From assembly GCA_002778195.1 (NCBI GenBank), contig PCDI01000014.1:62001-126000 (forward strand): 64,000 bases of DNA, in the 5' to 3' direction. The translations under genes and the position numbers were made by a program. The notes under the pieces were generated by a model. The model searched no databases, was not told the DNA's origin, and saw nothing but the letters and a program-made list of their open reading frames with translations. How positions within the stretch are numbered: position 1 is the first letter of the stretch; every line of letters begins with the position of its first letter. Below, piece after piece: positions 54,147-64,000 of this stretch. The stretch comes from Raffaelea ambrosiae. Its lineage: Eukaryota; Ascomycota; Sordariomycetes; Ophiostomatales; Ophiostomataceae.

Positions 54147-55818
54147 GGGGTGAGGCTTAGGGAGACACGACGCAAGGCGGCAGCAAAGACAGGCTGTCGA
54201 GGCACACCAGGTTTATCCACAGGCCGGACGCGTGCGAAGCTGAACCAGTCGGATCATGTCACAGTTTGCTAGAACTACAAGAGAAAAGTTGTAGTCTCCG
54301 GGGCAGTGACGCGGAGGAGACAGACTGGCCGATCAGATGAGCTCATTATCTTTACACGGGGGGTGAGAGGACGGGAGGCAGAACAGAGAGGGGGGTGTAA
54401 GTCTGGAAGTGAGGGTGTCTAAGGGGACGTCAGAGAGATGAGGTAAGAGAGCTGCCGAAGTCCAGAGTCCAGAGAGGCCAGCGGTACAGATTTACACACT
54501 TTTGGCTCCCAGGAAGAAGATGAGGGCGGTGTTGCGAACGAGACTAAGGACTGTTATGAAGAGGCGAGAGGGGGGGGGGGAGGGGGGGTTGGTGGGACTG
54601 TGCAGAGATACAGAGAGTGCCGGGAGTGAGATTGATGGGATGAATGCTCGTCAGCCATGGATGGAGGACGAAGATGCCGAACATTGACAGAGACAAGCAA
54701 TAGTGTTACTGGGAATCGCAGGCCTCCCGACAGTTGAGAGGATACGAGGGGGGCGTAAATTGGTACAGTAAAGAGGTCAAAAGAGGATAGCAGACGGTGC
54801 AGGGATAATAGGGTAAATAGAAAAGACAAAAGACGAAAAAGAAAACGAAAAAACCAACCAGACAAACAAATAAGCTAGCAAGCTAGCAAACAAATGCGCA
54901 CACAGAAAAGAACACAGATATGGGAGAAGCATACAAGTCATGCAAAGGACAAGTAGACAGAAAAGAGTAGAAAAAAAAAGCTCATGACATGTCTTCACGG
55001 CGCAAAATGACAACTGACAGACGTTGCGTGCAACACGACAGCACGAAGACTCCGTGCTGGGCAGATGCCTGGAAAGGAAGCTGTGTGTAAGTCGTGGTGA
55101 TACTGCATGCGAAACCCGCGGCCGCAGTCTGACACGACGTGACAGGGCTTCATCTACGAGTACGAGCACGACCTCCACCCACTCACGGACGCACGCACGC
55201 ACGCTCTCCCCCGGAATAACTGCGAGGATCGGCCGGCAGTCGGCGGATGGCCGCATGCACTCTGCACGCAATTCGAACCAGAGTTGGGTGGAGAGGGAGG
55301 CGAGTGAAGAAGAACCAGAGGACGGGGTCCATGAAAAGAAGTGACCATAATAAAATGGGCAAAAGCAAGAAAGGGGAGATGAAAAAAAAAAAAAAAAGCA
55401 AATAAGAGAAAAAGAAACCAGACAGGGACGGGGGCACCAGCAGGAACCAAGGAGAAAAAAGCAAGAACATAGTTAGTTGCCTTGTACACGGGTACACGGC
55501 AAGGGAAAGGAGGCCAGAAAGGGTCGCATCCTCGTCGCGATGGACGGCTGGTTCGATCGCCCCAAAATTGCCGGCAGGCCAGTCAGGCCCTCAAACGCAG
55601 CAGCACAGGCCACGCAAACGGCCCTGCAACGAGAGGCCGACAACACCAAAACAAATAAACAGGGCAAAAGGGAAACAAGGGCAAAAGAGCAGAGCACACT
55701 TCAGCAAGAGGGTGTGGACAAGGGTTCGTTCGGAGAGGGTGTGACCGCAAAGAGGGTGTGTTGGCGCGTGCTGGCCAGAGTGGTGAGGAAGGCCGCACCG
55801 CATTTTTGTGAGGAGCTT

Positions 55819-55883
55819 CTGGTCGCCTCTGGTCGCCCCTGGTCGCCTCTGGTCGCCCCTGGTCGCCTCTGGTCACCTCTGGT
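55819..55883. repeat. 10-bp tandem repeat
   Basis: Six units of GGTCGCCTCT / GGTCGCCCCT, alternating between the two forms for the first five. This lies near the point where strand composition switches from purine- to pyrimidine-rich. Confidence 0.9.
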
Positions 55884-56174
55884 TCCCTATGTTTCCCAAC
55901 CTGCCGCTCAGCTTGCGAATCCCGCACACCCTCACGAACAAGCACTCTCGCGGCTCCAGACGGCGGTCCTCCATCCTCGTTTCGCCCGTTCGCTCGCTCA
56001 CTCGCTCCTTTCTGGCAGCCCACCTGCTTTCTCGCTTCGGCTGTGTCCGTGTGCTTTGACTGGTGCGTTGCTCTTATGTTTGTCTTGCAACCTCGTCCCT
56101 CAACATGGCGATCCTGGTCTCCTCCTCGTTACCCTGTTTCCTTCTCTTCTTCTTGATTCTCACTCTTCTTTCTA

Positions 56175-56198
56175 TTTTTATTTTTATTTTTATTTTTA
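56175..56198. repeat. TTTTTA hexamer repeat
   Basis: Four perfect TTTTTA units. Confidence 0.9.
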
Positions 56199-56271
56199 CT
56201 TTCACTTTTTGGTTTGCACGCCCCGCGCCGTCGCCTAGTCTCGTGCCGGGATAGCTTAGGTTTGCTGGTTG

Positions 56272-56318
56272 GTGTGCGTGTGCGTGCGCGCGCGTGTGTG
56301 TGCGTGTGTGTGTGTGTA
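56272..56318. repeat. GT/GC dinucleotide microsatellite
   Basis: An alternating purine-pyrimidine tract of GT with GC interruptions, about 47 nt, a sequence type able to form Z-DNA. Confidence 0.9.
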
Positions 56319-59300
56319 TTAACTAGTTAACTACCTAGTTAATAATTATGATGTACATACATAGTAACTAGTATATGTGCGCATGGGTGGATCCCCTGCG
56401 AACAGGCCTCTGTCCTGCCAGCCCGTCTTTGTTTCTCTCCCTTGCCTGGAAAGAAAGTTGCCCGTGGTCCACCGGCCAGCCAGCTGGGGCCCAGCACGCA
56501 ACTGCAGGGACTGACCAGAGCGGTGAGATCAGGATAGCAATAGATCGATAAACTAGCATTTTTACCGGCCCCGACTTTTCCAGATCTTGCTTGTGGGCAC
56601 GGCCAATAAACTCCAGAAACTCGACAGACCTCACCCCCGGCCATCGTTCCCCTCTGTTATGGATCCCATGTGCGATAATATCTCACATCCATCTACCGAC
56701 CTCCGCCATCCTTGCCTGCAGGCGTTCGCATGCACGCACGCACGCACGGGGGAAAGCGTAGTCGAACCCGGAAAGTCACCTGGAAAGCAACTTGGCAAGC
56801 AACCTGGCAAAGCTGCTCTCTTGTCTCCCAAACCAGCCCCGCCTGCACTGCAACAACAAAAACCAGCGGCCCGAAACACCTGCCCAGGCTCTGTTTGGCT
56901 GCCGTTGTCGCACCTCGGCTGCCTTGCATACAGACATCGCCCTTTCCTGTCTTAATTTGCTCTTTTCTGCATCGTTTCACACTTATTTCTTTGTCCATTG
57001 ACCCTCCCTCTACAAACCTAGGACTATGCGTCGTCCACGAGGCTGCCTGCCGTCCTGCTTAACCTAATGTTTCTTGCTTCCGGTCGAACCCAATCTGCTC
57101 AGCGATGCCTGCCTGTTTGCCCGTCAGATATCTTGACTAGCTATCTTCTTCCCTCTTCCACACAAAAGTACTGTTCTTCATCCTGCCTCGTATCTCGTGC
57201 TCTTGCGCAACCATCAGCACCATTGCCCTCTTAGTGCGCTGCTCATCGTCGGACACGGATGTCCAACTCGCTCATTTTTGCTTGGCAAGCCGGTGGAATC
57301 AGTCTTCAACTTTCGCCGCCATTGGCACCAGTCTCAGTGTTCTCCTCGTCTATCGTTTCCCGCGTTCCGCTTGTTGGTCTCCTGGGCAAATCAAAGGCCA
57401 TGCCCTCCCACCCCCCTCCTCCACCCCATCCACTCCAATTGACTCTCCAGACCCGTTCTCTACCTACATGTGCTTCAGTGTAGGCCTTTGTCTCACCCAG
57501 TTCGCATCTGGCGAGGCACACTCTATGCAATCTGCACACCATCTTCCAGCCTTCCTTCACCAGAAACCAAGTTCACCAGCTTATTATAGCACGAATAGCC
57601 TCTAGGGTATCTACAAAGAGTATTTCTAAAATATATCTTCTAAAGTAGCCCTCCAACAGTATCCCCAAAGTAGCATCCGGCATTCACAGTGTCTCGGATG
57701 TTCTTCTGTTCAGTGTTTTGCTTTAAGTACGAGCAACACCACCCGGACCTCCACTACCACCCTCCCAGTCTGGCTCGTCTCTTCCAACGTCTCCAACCCA
57801 AACCCGTTCTTGCCGGTACCAATCCTACGCACCAGCTACTCGAAATGTTGACCCCCCTCCTCGCCTGTTTATTCCTTCCACATGACTCTTCCAGAGTCCG
57901 CCTGTTCATCTGACGTATCGCTTTTCAAACCTGCCCTCTCCGAGAGTGGCAACTTTCTCCACTATTGGGCGTTCGCGAACCTGCACGCATTTGCCAGTTT
58001 CTGCCGTGTTACGTTCTCTATAATTTCCAGAGGATATCCACGCTATGTTCATGATCTTTAGAGGGCATCCTGTACTCGTACGTAACTCGGGTATCAATAT
58101 CGAGGCTCGAAGCCACTATCGCTGTTTGAGAGCTTGTCCCTCAATTGGGAGATACCTGATTACAGACAGAGAATATTCAATGCGCACACCCACTTCCCAC
58201 TTTATTCCTGCGTTATTGTGCTTCTATCTGTGGCATGAGGCTCCTACACCATTATGGACAAGATTATTTCGTCGGAATGCAGTTTCGTGTCTCGATCATC
58301 AAGTCAGAGCCACACCATGAGGCCGGTGACTATTACTGGCGGTGTTCTCATGACCCCCCCCTTTCCTTCTTGTGCCACTGTTTACCGTCCCGCCCTTTCC
58401 AAACGCTGGTATTGTTCTTCGAGGCAGCCTGGAAATTGTCACCCGGCGTCTTTAAGTTCCTTCTTTTCTCTACTTGAGCCCGGACCTTGCACTTGCGGTC
58501 CAGAAATAGCTGTTTCGCGAAGTCGGACATGTGAAATGAATGCTCTGAAGATGTCCTGCTATTTTCCTGCGTCATGGAAAAGCAGTTTGATGGGAATTTA
58601 AGACGTAAGAAATCCTTTGTACTTATACGATGCTACTGTGGGAGGACGTGCAAAGTTGCAAAGTGCAAAATGGGCTGTGCATGGGTTCCCTCTCACACGC
58701 CCTTACTCGTTTCACCGTGGTACTAAGTCGATAAAGCTGTGCTCCCTCATTATCAAGCCAGTTGCAGATCTACCCGCCGATCCAATACGCTCTCGCGAAA
58801 ACCGTTGCAAATGCAGTTCGCGTAGGAATTTCCCCGTCTTTGCAAATCATGCAGCCACATTCCATTATGTCTCATATCGGAAGGGTTCCCCCGTTGATGA
58901 AAAGTCGCACAAGTCGAGTAGCCTTCATTAGTATATAATTGCACTCTAACTATGTCTCCTTTTGAATGAGAGCACTAGAGACATGGCAACATACAAGCCT
59001 ATCTTTGGTGAACTGTCAAGTTTATCTCGTTAAGCTATCAAGACAGTACCAGCTGCAGCCATGTTGACTAGGAGTGCAAGTTGGACTCGTGTCGTAGGCA
59101 CCCCGCCATGGACCTCTCCAAGACTTTGTGCCGTTTCTATTGTATGTCTAAGAACAACAGTATTGTGCCCTACAGAATTCTGTTGAAGCTCGTAGGACTG
59201 GAGATCATCGTGAAATGGGAGTCTCGATAATATTGTGCAGTGTGACCGTTACAAACGATACGTGCTCCCGCATGACGACCGCGAATCCTGTCAATACCAC

Positions 59301-59848
59301 ATCGCCCAGCCCTGCCGTGAAATAAAAGCCATGGCCGCCTTTGGGACGTAGCACGAAGCAATTGGGCTTACTCTATTGGCCTTGTGTTGGCCAACCTGCC
59401 GTCACACAATCTATAAAGTTAATTGATGTGGCTTGGCTTGTGACCAAGACTCTACGTCTTCGGGAGGAACTGCAAAGTGACAGTCAGGACGTCACAGCTA
59501 TGCTCTGTTGATTTGTGAAATACTCTTCGGTCAAGATTGTCGTGGAAAAGCCGACATCTTGACAGCTGCACGCTGGTACCCGCCAATCTATGTATCTTGA
59601 GAACCACACACATACCTTGTTCATGTCGAACAATAATTTCGGGTTGGTAATAGTCACATATAAGGCACGGCTAATAATGTATGCAGAATTTCAAGGCAGC
59701 CACGGCGTATTGTAGCTAAGGCCTTCGTTGCCTAATTTTCGAACTCGGCTTGATATTGCCCCACTACACAGCAGTCGCCCTGCCCTGGAGGATATCTATC
59801 CGGGCTTCTTTTCTCCACGACATCGCAAAACACCGTAGCCTTCTCGCC

Positions 59849-60463
59849 ATGACCGCGTTGGCAACTGAGTTCCGTCTGGGTTCCACGAACAAAGCCATTT
59901 CTGACATGCCGCCCGGCTCATACCTGGTGCATGCTACCAACTGCCTTGCCGTCTGGGGTGCCGGCTTTGCCAAGGAACTGGCCGGCATCTTTCCCGCGGC
60001 TTCTGATGTCTACAAAGCATTCTGTTACGAGGCCAAGGAAGACTCGGAGACACCGCACAGTCGCTGGCCGCCACGCGGGGGTCTTGCTGGCCGATGCCTG
60101 ATCATCCCGCCCCAGCCTGCAGACACGGCAGCTGGAGCCCCCCCCCTCCACATCGTGTGTCTCTTCACCAGCTACGGATACGGAAGGCCAAACCAAGCCA
60201 ACGGCCGTCCAGGCGTGGATCCTCCCGGGAAAATCCTGGCATATACGGAGACGAGTCTGACCGAGTTTCGAGAGACACTCGCAAAAGCAGCGGCGGCTAA
60301 AGGCACGGGACCTGCTAGCAAAGAGGTTGACGGCGGGGTGATATACTCTCCCAGATTCAACTCGGGCTTTTTTCGTGTGCCGTGGGAACAGACTGAGAGC
60401 TTGATTACGCAATTGTTTGCTGACTGGCCAGGGCGATGGATTGTCGTGGAACCTCCCCAGTGA
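59849..60463 (+). CDS. Macrodomain protein, POA1-like ADP-ribose 1''-phosphate phosphatase family
   Basis: A single exon of 204 codons. The open frame extends upstream, but the first ATG is at 59849. The macrodomain core is visible: SYLVHATNCLAVWGAGFAKELAGIFP holds the ADP-ribose-binding Asn and the VWGAGFA loop, CLIIPPQ and HIVCLFTSYGYGRP form the next strands and second loop, and GVIYSPRFNSGFFRVPWEQTESLI is the phosphate-side loop and final helix. Yeast Poa1 dephosphorylates ADP-ribose 1''-phosphate from tRNA splicing and also removes ADP-ribose from proteins. The insert of about 20 residues between core strands is usual in fungi. TATAAG at 59659-59664 lies 185 bp upstream. The ferroportin-like gene begins 409 bp downstream on the same strand. 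Confidence 0.88.
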   Translation: MTALATEFRLGSTNKAISDMPPGSYLVHATNCLAVWGAGFAKELAGIFPAASDVYKAFCYEAKEDSETPHSRWPPRGGLAGRCLIIPPQPADTAAGAPPLHIVCLFTSYGYGRPNQANGRPGVDPPGKILAYTETSLTEFRETLAKAAAAKGTGPASKEVDGGVIYSPRFNSGFFRVPWEQTESLITQLFADWPGRWIVVEPPQ

Positions 60464-60872
60464 GGACGGCCAGGTTTTTGTGGAAGATGGGTTGTCATTG
60501 CACAGCGATGATGGTTTGGGGGGGTTTTTTTTTCTTTTTTTTTTTGTAAATCACGAAAAGCCAAATACCACATGTTGCTATTCTTCAGGCTCTTGTCGCA
60601 TTGGCGTCAAGTTGGCGTTTGTTGAATGCATCGTATGATATGGGACAAAGCAGGGCCATGCCGGCACCAAGCGAGCCCGCCCGGGAATGTAGATTTCAGC
60701 CACAAACTCGGCCCATTTTTATCTCCGCGGACCTCGAACATGAATGAACATGGATAATCGCCTATGTCCTCCTCCATCTCGTAGATGGCCAGCCGTCTCA
60801 TTACAAAGTATAGGAAGCCAGCGAGTGTTTTCCAGATGAAATTGCGATCACGATTTTGAATTTGACGAAAGA
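60464..60872. other. Intergenic, macrodomain to ferroportin-like gene
   Basis: A 409-bp spacer with G8 and T-runs at 60517-60545. One AGATAA on the minus strand (60719-60724) would fit a GATA factor, but there is no ATCxGATAA of the iron regulators. Confidence 0.45.
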
Positions 60873-62835
60873 ATGGAATCGCAGTCTGCAGCAGCTGCGG
60901 GTCGTCGCAGTCCCGGGACTTCTACATTTCCAAGCACATCAAGTATTGGACCTCCTGGCCAGCCTCGTGGCACACAAGAGGAGGAACAAGATATTGCTGT
61001 CGCCTCCCAGTCGTCGCATATGGACTGTGAAGAAGCGCGGTTGGCTACACGGCGGTCGTCGGCCCAGACAACAGGCTCCAACGGCTTGCAGATAGACATT
61101 GACGAGAATAGGAACTGCAATGACGTGGAACGACAGCAGACGAATGATGGAAATGAAAGCACAAGCTCACCTTCTGGTGCACCCATTCCAAGGTCGCTAG
61201 CTGCTCGCCTCTACACATCGCATTTCCTGTCAACTTGGAACTCGCGCATGTTTGAGTTTGCCGCAGTGCTGTTCCTAGCCGCCGTCTTTCCCAACACACT
61301 GCTCCCCATGTCCGTGTACGCCGTTGTCCGCGGCATTGCGGCAATTGTGTTTGCAGAGTCTGTCGGGGCATGCATCGATCGCGGCGATCGCCTAGTGGTA
61401 GTGCGCCTGTCTATCATCGGCCAGCGGGTGGCCGTGGCGCTGAGCTGCGGCGTCTTCTGGGCGATGCTGAAGGAACCAGGCGCCTCAAGCAAAAACCAGG
61501 GGCTGTTTGCCCTCGTCGTTGTGGCAGCCTGCGTGGAGAAGCTTTGCTCCGTGATGAACCTGGTGGCCGTGGAGCGAGACTGGGTGGTGGTTATCACAGA
61601 GGGAAACGAGAATGGGCGTCGAGGTAAGCCAATGTACCGATGCGTGGTTTGCATCGTCGGCTGTAAGCCCTTCTCGCACTGACAGCAGCTGCCGCAGTCC
61701 TCAACGCTCGCATGCGTCGCATTGACCTGTTCTGCAAGCTGGCCGGTCCGCTTGCTATCTCACTAATTGCGACGGCGTCTACGATTGTGGCCATCTGGGC
61801 CACGCTTGCTATGAACGTCGCCTCCGTGGTGGCGGAGTACTTCTGTATTGCAGTGGTAGGTTGGGGCGACATGGACTGGCGTGTGTCCCAGCAGGGCAAG
61901 CTAATTCGTTCCAGGTATACCGCCGTGTACCAGAACTCAGACGTCGTCCCGTTGCATGGGACGAAAGCAACTCGACAGAGCAGCCAACCCAGGAGCAGGC
62001 GCAGGCTGCGGTGCCGTCTCTTCTGGCAGGACTCAAGGCTCTCGGCTGCCGTCTCATGCCCTTCACCTCGCTGCCGTTCTACTTCCACCACCGGGACTTC
62101 CTGCCGTCGTTTTCGCTGGCCATGGTCTACCTGACCGTGCTCTCGTTTTCCGGTCAGATGGTCACGTACCTCATTTCCGTCGGGTACACATCGCTCTACG
62201 TTGGGCTGGCACGGACGGTCAGCACGGTGTTTGAGCTCAGCGCCACGTGGATTGCCCCTCGGCTCATGAGGCATGTCGGCGTCGTGCGGGGCGGCATCTG
62301 GAGCCTGTCGTGGCAGCTTATGTGGCTGACAGCAGGAACGGCATGGTTCTTTGGCGGGGTCCGAGGCGCGGGTACCGACAGCATCATATCGGCCACAGGC
62401 CTCGCGGTCTGTGTCGCCTTCAGCCGTATCGGCCTCTGGGGGTTTGACTTGTGTGCCCAGAACATCGTTCAAGACGTGTGTGTTCCCATGCTGTTTTCCA
62501 TATTGCTTTCCCGTACCGTTTCCACAGCACGGAGCTGTCGAAGTGGGCCATCAATCTACAGAGCTGACATGTGTCTTCAGGAGGTCGAATTTGATCATCG
62601 CGGCACCTTTTCAACGGCCGAGTCTGCGTTCCAGAATCTCTTCGAGGTGCTTTCGTATTTCACAACCATCATTTTTGCGCGGCCAGACCAGTTCAAATGG
62701 CCAGTCGTCATCAGTGTCGGGGCTACGTACATTGCGGCGGTACTTTATGCAACGTTTGTTCGACAGAGAAGAGGCCACCTCTTCCACGGACCGCATCGGT
62801 GGATCGAAAAGGCCTTCTTCCGGTCGTCGCAGTGA
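60873..62835 (+). CDS. Ferroportin-family (SLC40A) transporter
   Basis: Four exons (60873-61623, 61689-61855, 61915-62475, 62581-62835) give 577 aa in frame. Ferroportins are MFS-fold exporters of Fe2+ and other divalent metals. The first 110 residues are polar and disordered. The domain starts with LAARLYTSHFLSTWNSRMFEFAAVLFLA, corresponding to the conserved LYxSHFLSxWGxRMWEFA start with metal-site Asn/Arg. It continues with SVGACIDRGDRLVVVR, MNLVAVERDWVVVI, NARMRRIDLFCKLAGPLAI and DFLPSFSLAMVYLTVLSFSGQMVTYLI. The last exon has EVEFDHRGTFSTAESAFQNLFEVLSYFTTIIFARPDQFKWPV. About 11-12 helices are expected. The intron 1 acceptor is a tandem ACAGCAG, and the third intron (105 nt) keeps the frame open if retained. 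Metal and membrane location in this fungus are not known. Confidence 0.9.
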
Positions 62836-64000
62836 TGTCGAGGAAGGGAATCCGGGTGTGGTGTGCTTGCTGGCAAACGAAAGGGAGGCTGCAGCTTGGT
62901 TGTGGCTGGGGTTTGGGGTCTCGTGGGTTTTTATCGTCCTATTCTGGGATGCAGCACCTTCGAATGCTTGCTTTTGGCAAGTAACTGTCGTGCTGATTCC
63001 ATGTGCGTGGTGGAGAAGCTCCTCGAGAATTCACGCGACTTTCAGGGAAGCTTCACTGGACCAGGACCAATCACCAGCCACAGGCTGGAGATGCGACAGG
63101 CTTCCCATTGGCGAGACAGCTCAGATCTGCAAGAGCGCCACAGAAGCCCCGCAGCAGCCAGATTCGGGGGGATGGGACGATGGCCCCAGGTACAAAAGGA
63201 CGGCACTGCCTCGCAGTGCCTGGTGCGTGCGCTCGCTCGTAGTGTATCTAGGCCGACGTGATTTGCCGGCAAGTATTATCTTGGTGATTTTACGGGCACC
63301 AGCACACAAGCATCCCCAGACATTGTGATTCTCGCCATTCTTGTCAACCCGTCGTGAGTCCATTCATTCGGTTCCAATCTGTATATGTACACACAATCAT
63401 ACACAACCGCGACGTCGACCTGCGCCTTGCACATACTTTATACCTGTACGTATTCAACGCCTTTGCTGGATCATTTACGCGCTGGCCTTTGCGCGTCTCT
63501 CCTTCGCTGCGCGGGTCACGCCATCCCCCAGCCCGGCCTAGGTCTCGTTACTTGCTGCCCCCAGAGTGGAGTGAGCGTGACAGGCCTTGCCTGGAGGTTT
63601 TAAAAAGTCACGCCTCTGCTCCCTCGACCTATAAAAGCTGCGCCCCAGGACCCCAAGCTCCACTGTAATCTGTGAGTCTATCGCTGTTGCTTCTGTCTCA
63701 TCCTCCCTCATCGTCTGCTTGCCTACTTCAGTTAATACGGCACAGTTGCCGCCCCAGGCCTCTCATCCTCCGGGTCTCTGCATCCTACAATATCACTCGT
63801 ACGCGAACGTCGCAATTTTCTATCTGTTTTCGCTTCTCACAACATTATCTGTTCCTACCAGAACAAGACGTTTTGTTACGTGTACTGTGAAGTTATCACA
63901 CAGTGTACAAGGTCTGGACTTCTGCCCGTTTCGCCTCCCCCAAGCTGCACTCTCGAACCAGCCCGGTGGTCCGTGCACTGGAGCTGTCTTGGGTAGCCTC
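62836..64000. other. Right-end intergenic region
   Basis: About 1.2 kb with no recognisable gene. Everything after the TATA element at 63630 is pyrimidine-rich plus-strand sequence, probably the leader of a plus-strand gene starting beyond the window. Confidence 0.5.
63630..63637 (+). promoter_or_regulatory. TATA box of a gene beyond the window
   Basis: TATAAAAG is followed by a CT-rich stretch (63670-63800), the usual arrangement of a strong fungal core promoter with its leader. No start codon of a convincing gene follows before base 64000. Confidence 0.45.

Larger units (their letters stand above)
51925..59848. other. 7.9-kb region without recognisable genes
   Basis: Between the divergent CCCH and macrodomain genes. 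From about 52380 to 55700 the plus strand is mostly purine-rich. From about 55900 to 58600 it is pyrimidine-rich. Open frames are low-complexity (for example 54777-55271) and none resembles a family. It contains a GGGGAT array, a 10-bp array, TTTTTA and GT microsatellites, and an assembly gap, listed separately. TATAAG at 59659-59664 probably serves the macrodomain gene. The composition suggests long untranslated leaders or non-coding transcripts. Confidence 0.55.

Noticed and set aside
54777..55271. 164-codon minus-strand frame rich in Leu, Phe and Cys, looking like a membrane protein
   Set aside because: The hydrophobicity is a by-product of pyrimidine-rich DNA. There are no loops or conserved motifs, and the start is not an in-frame ATG of good context.

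Overview
The window is nuclear DNA from a filamentous ascomycete (Pezizomycotina), most likely a Sordariomycete. The evidence is the gene content: a DUF2434 membrane protein, a PF11951-type Zn2Cys6 regulator, a GH11 xylanase, a CE4 deacetylase and a four-helix fungal membrane protein. Introns are short (about 45-110 nt in most genes) with GTAAGT/GTATGT donors, CTAAC or CTGAC branch points and CAG/TAG acceptors. Leaders are pyrimidine-rich, and there is no operon structure. Poly-C runs and simple repeats are frequent between genes. A 185-base assembly gap (N) lies at 53962-54146. The species could not be identified.

Layout. 1-13.9 kb: 5' part of a DUF2434 gene (-), COG5 (+), formyltetrahydrofolate deformylase (+), an EI24/RRT8-like membrane protein (+), a secreted Ser/Thr-rich protein with a C-terminal fungal wall-type domain (+), a monocarboxylate-type MFS transporter (+) and an AYR1-like reductase (-). 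14.9-28.6 kb is almost entirely minus strand: GH11 xylanase, Zn2Cys6 regulator, a 130-aa conserved hypothetical, a class I methyltransferase, a decayed 2-hydroxyacid dehydrogenase, a CE4 polysaccharide deacetylase and a DUF1479 protein that seems to have lost its metal ligands. 29.8-35.1 kb: a GFA/CENP-V-type zinc protein with no visible ATG (+), a short-chain dehydrogenase-like protein (+) and a YAT amino-acid permease (-). 35.1-42.5 kb is gene-poor and contains one well supported three-exon gene for a four-helix membrane protein (-). 42.6-51.9 kb: a conserved fungal hypothetical (+), two complex I-associated genes in tandem (NDUFS8 and mitochondrial acyl carrier protein, both +) and a CCCH zinc-finger protein (-). 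51.9-59.8 kb is a 7.9-kb stretch without a recognisable gene. 59.8-62.8 kb: a macrodomain protein (+) and a ferroportin-family transporter (+). The right end holds a TATA element, probably for a gene beyond the window.

How the genes relate. Most are unrelated housekeeping or accessory genes. The clearest functional group is NDUFS8 plus the mitochondrial acyl carrier protein: both serve respiratory complex I, and both have the same CCCCACGTGAC element followed 29-36 bp later by a CCAAT box. The xylanase and the CE4 enzyme are secreted carbohydrate-active enzymes in the same minus-strand block, but there is no sign that they form a cluster. No virus, CRISPR, rRNA or convincing tRNA was seen. 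Exon boundaries were deduced by hand from splice signals and reading-frame continuity.
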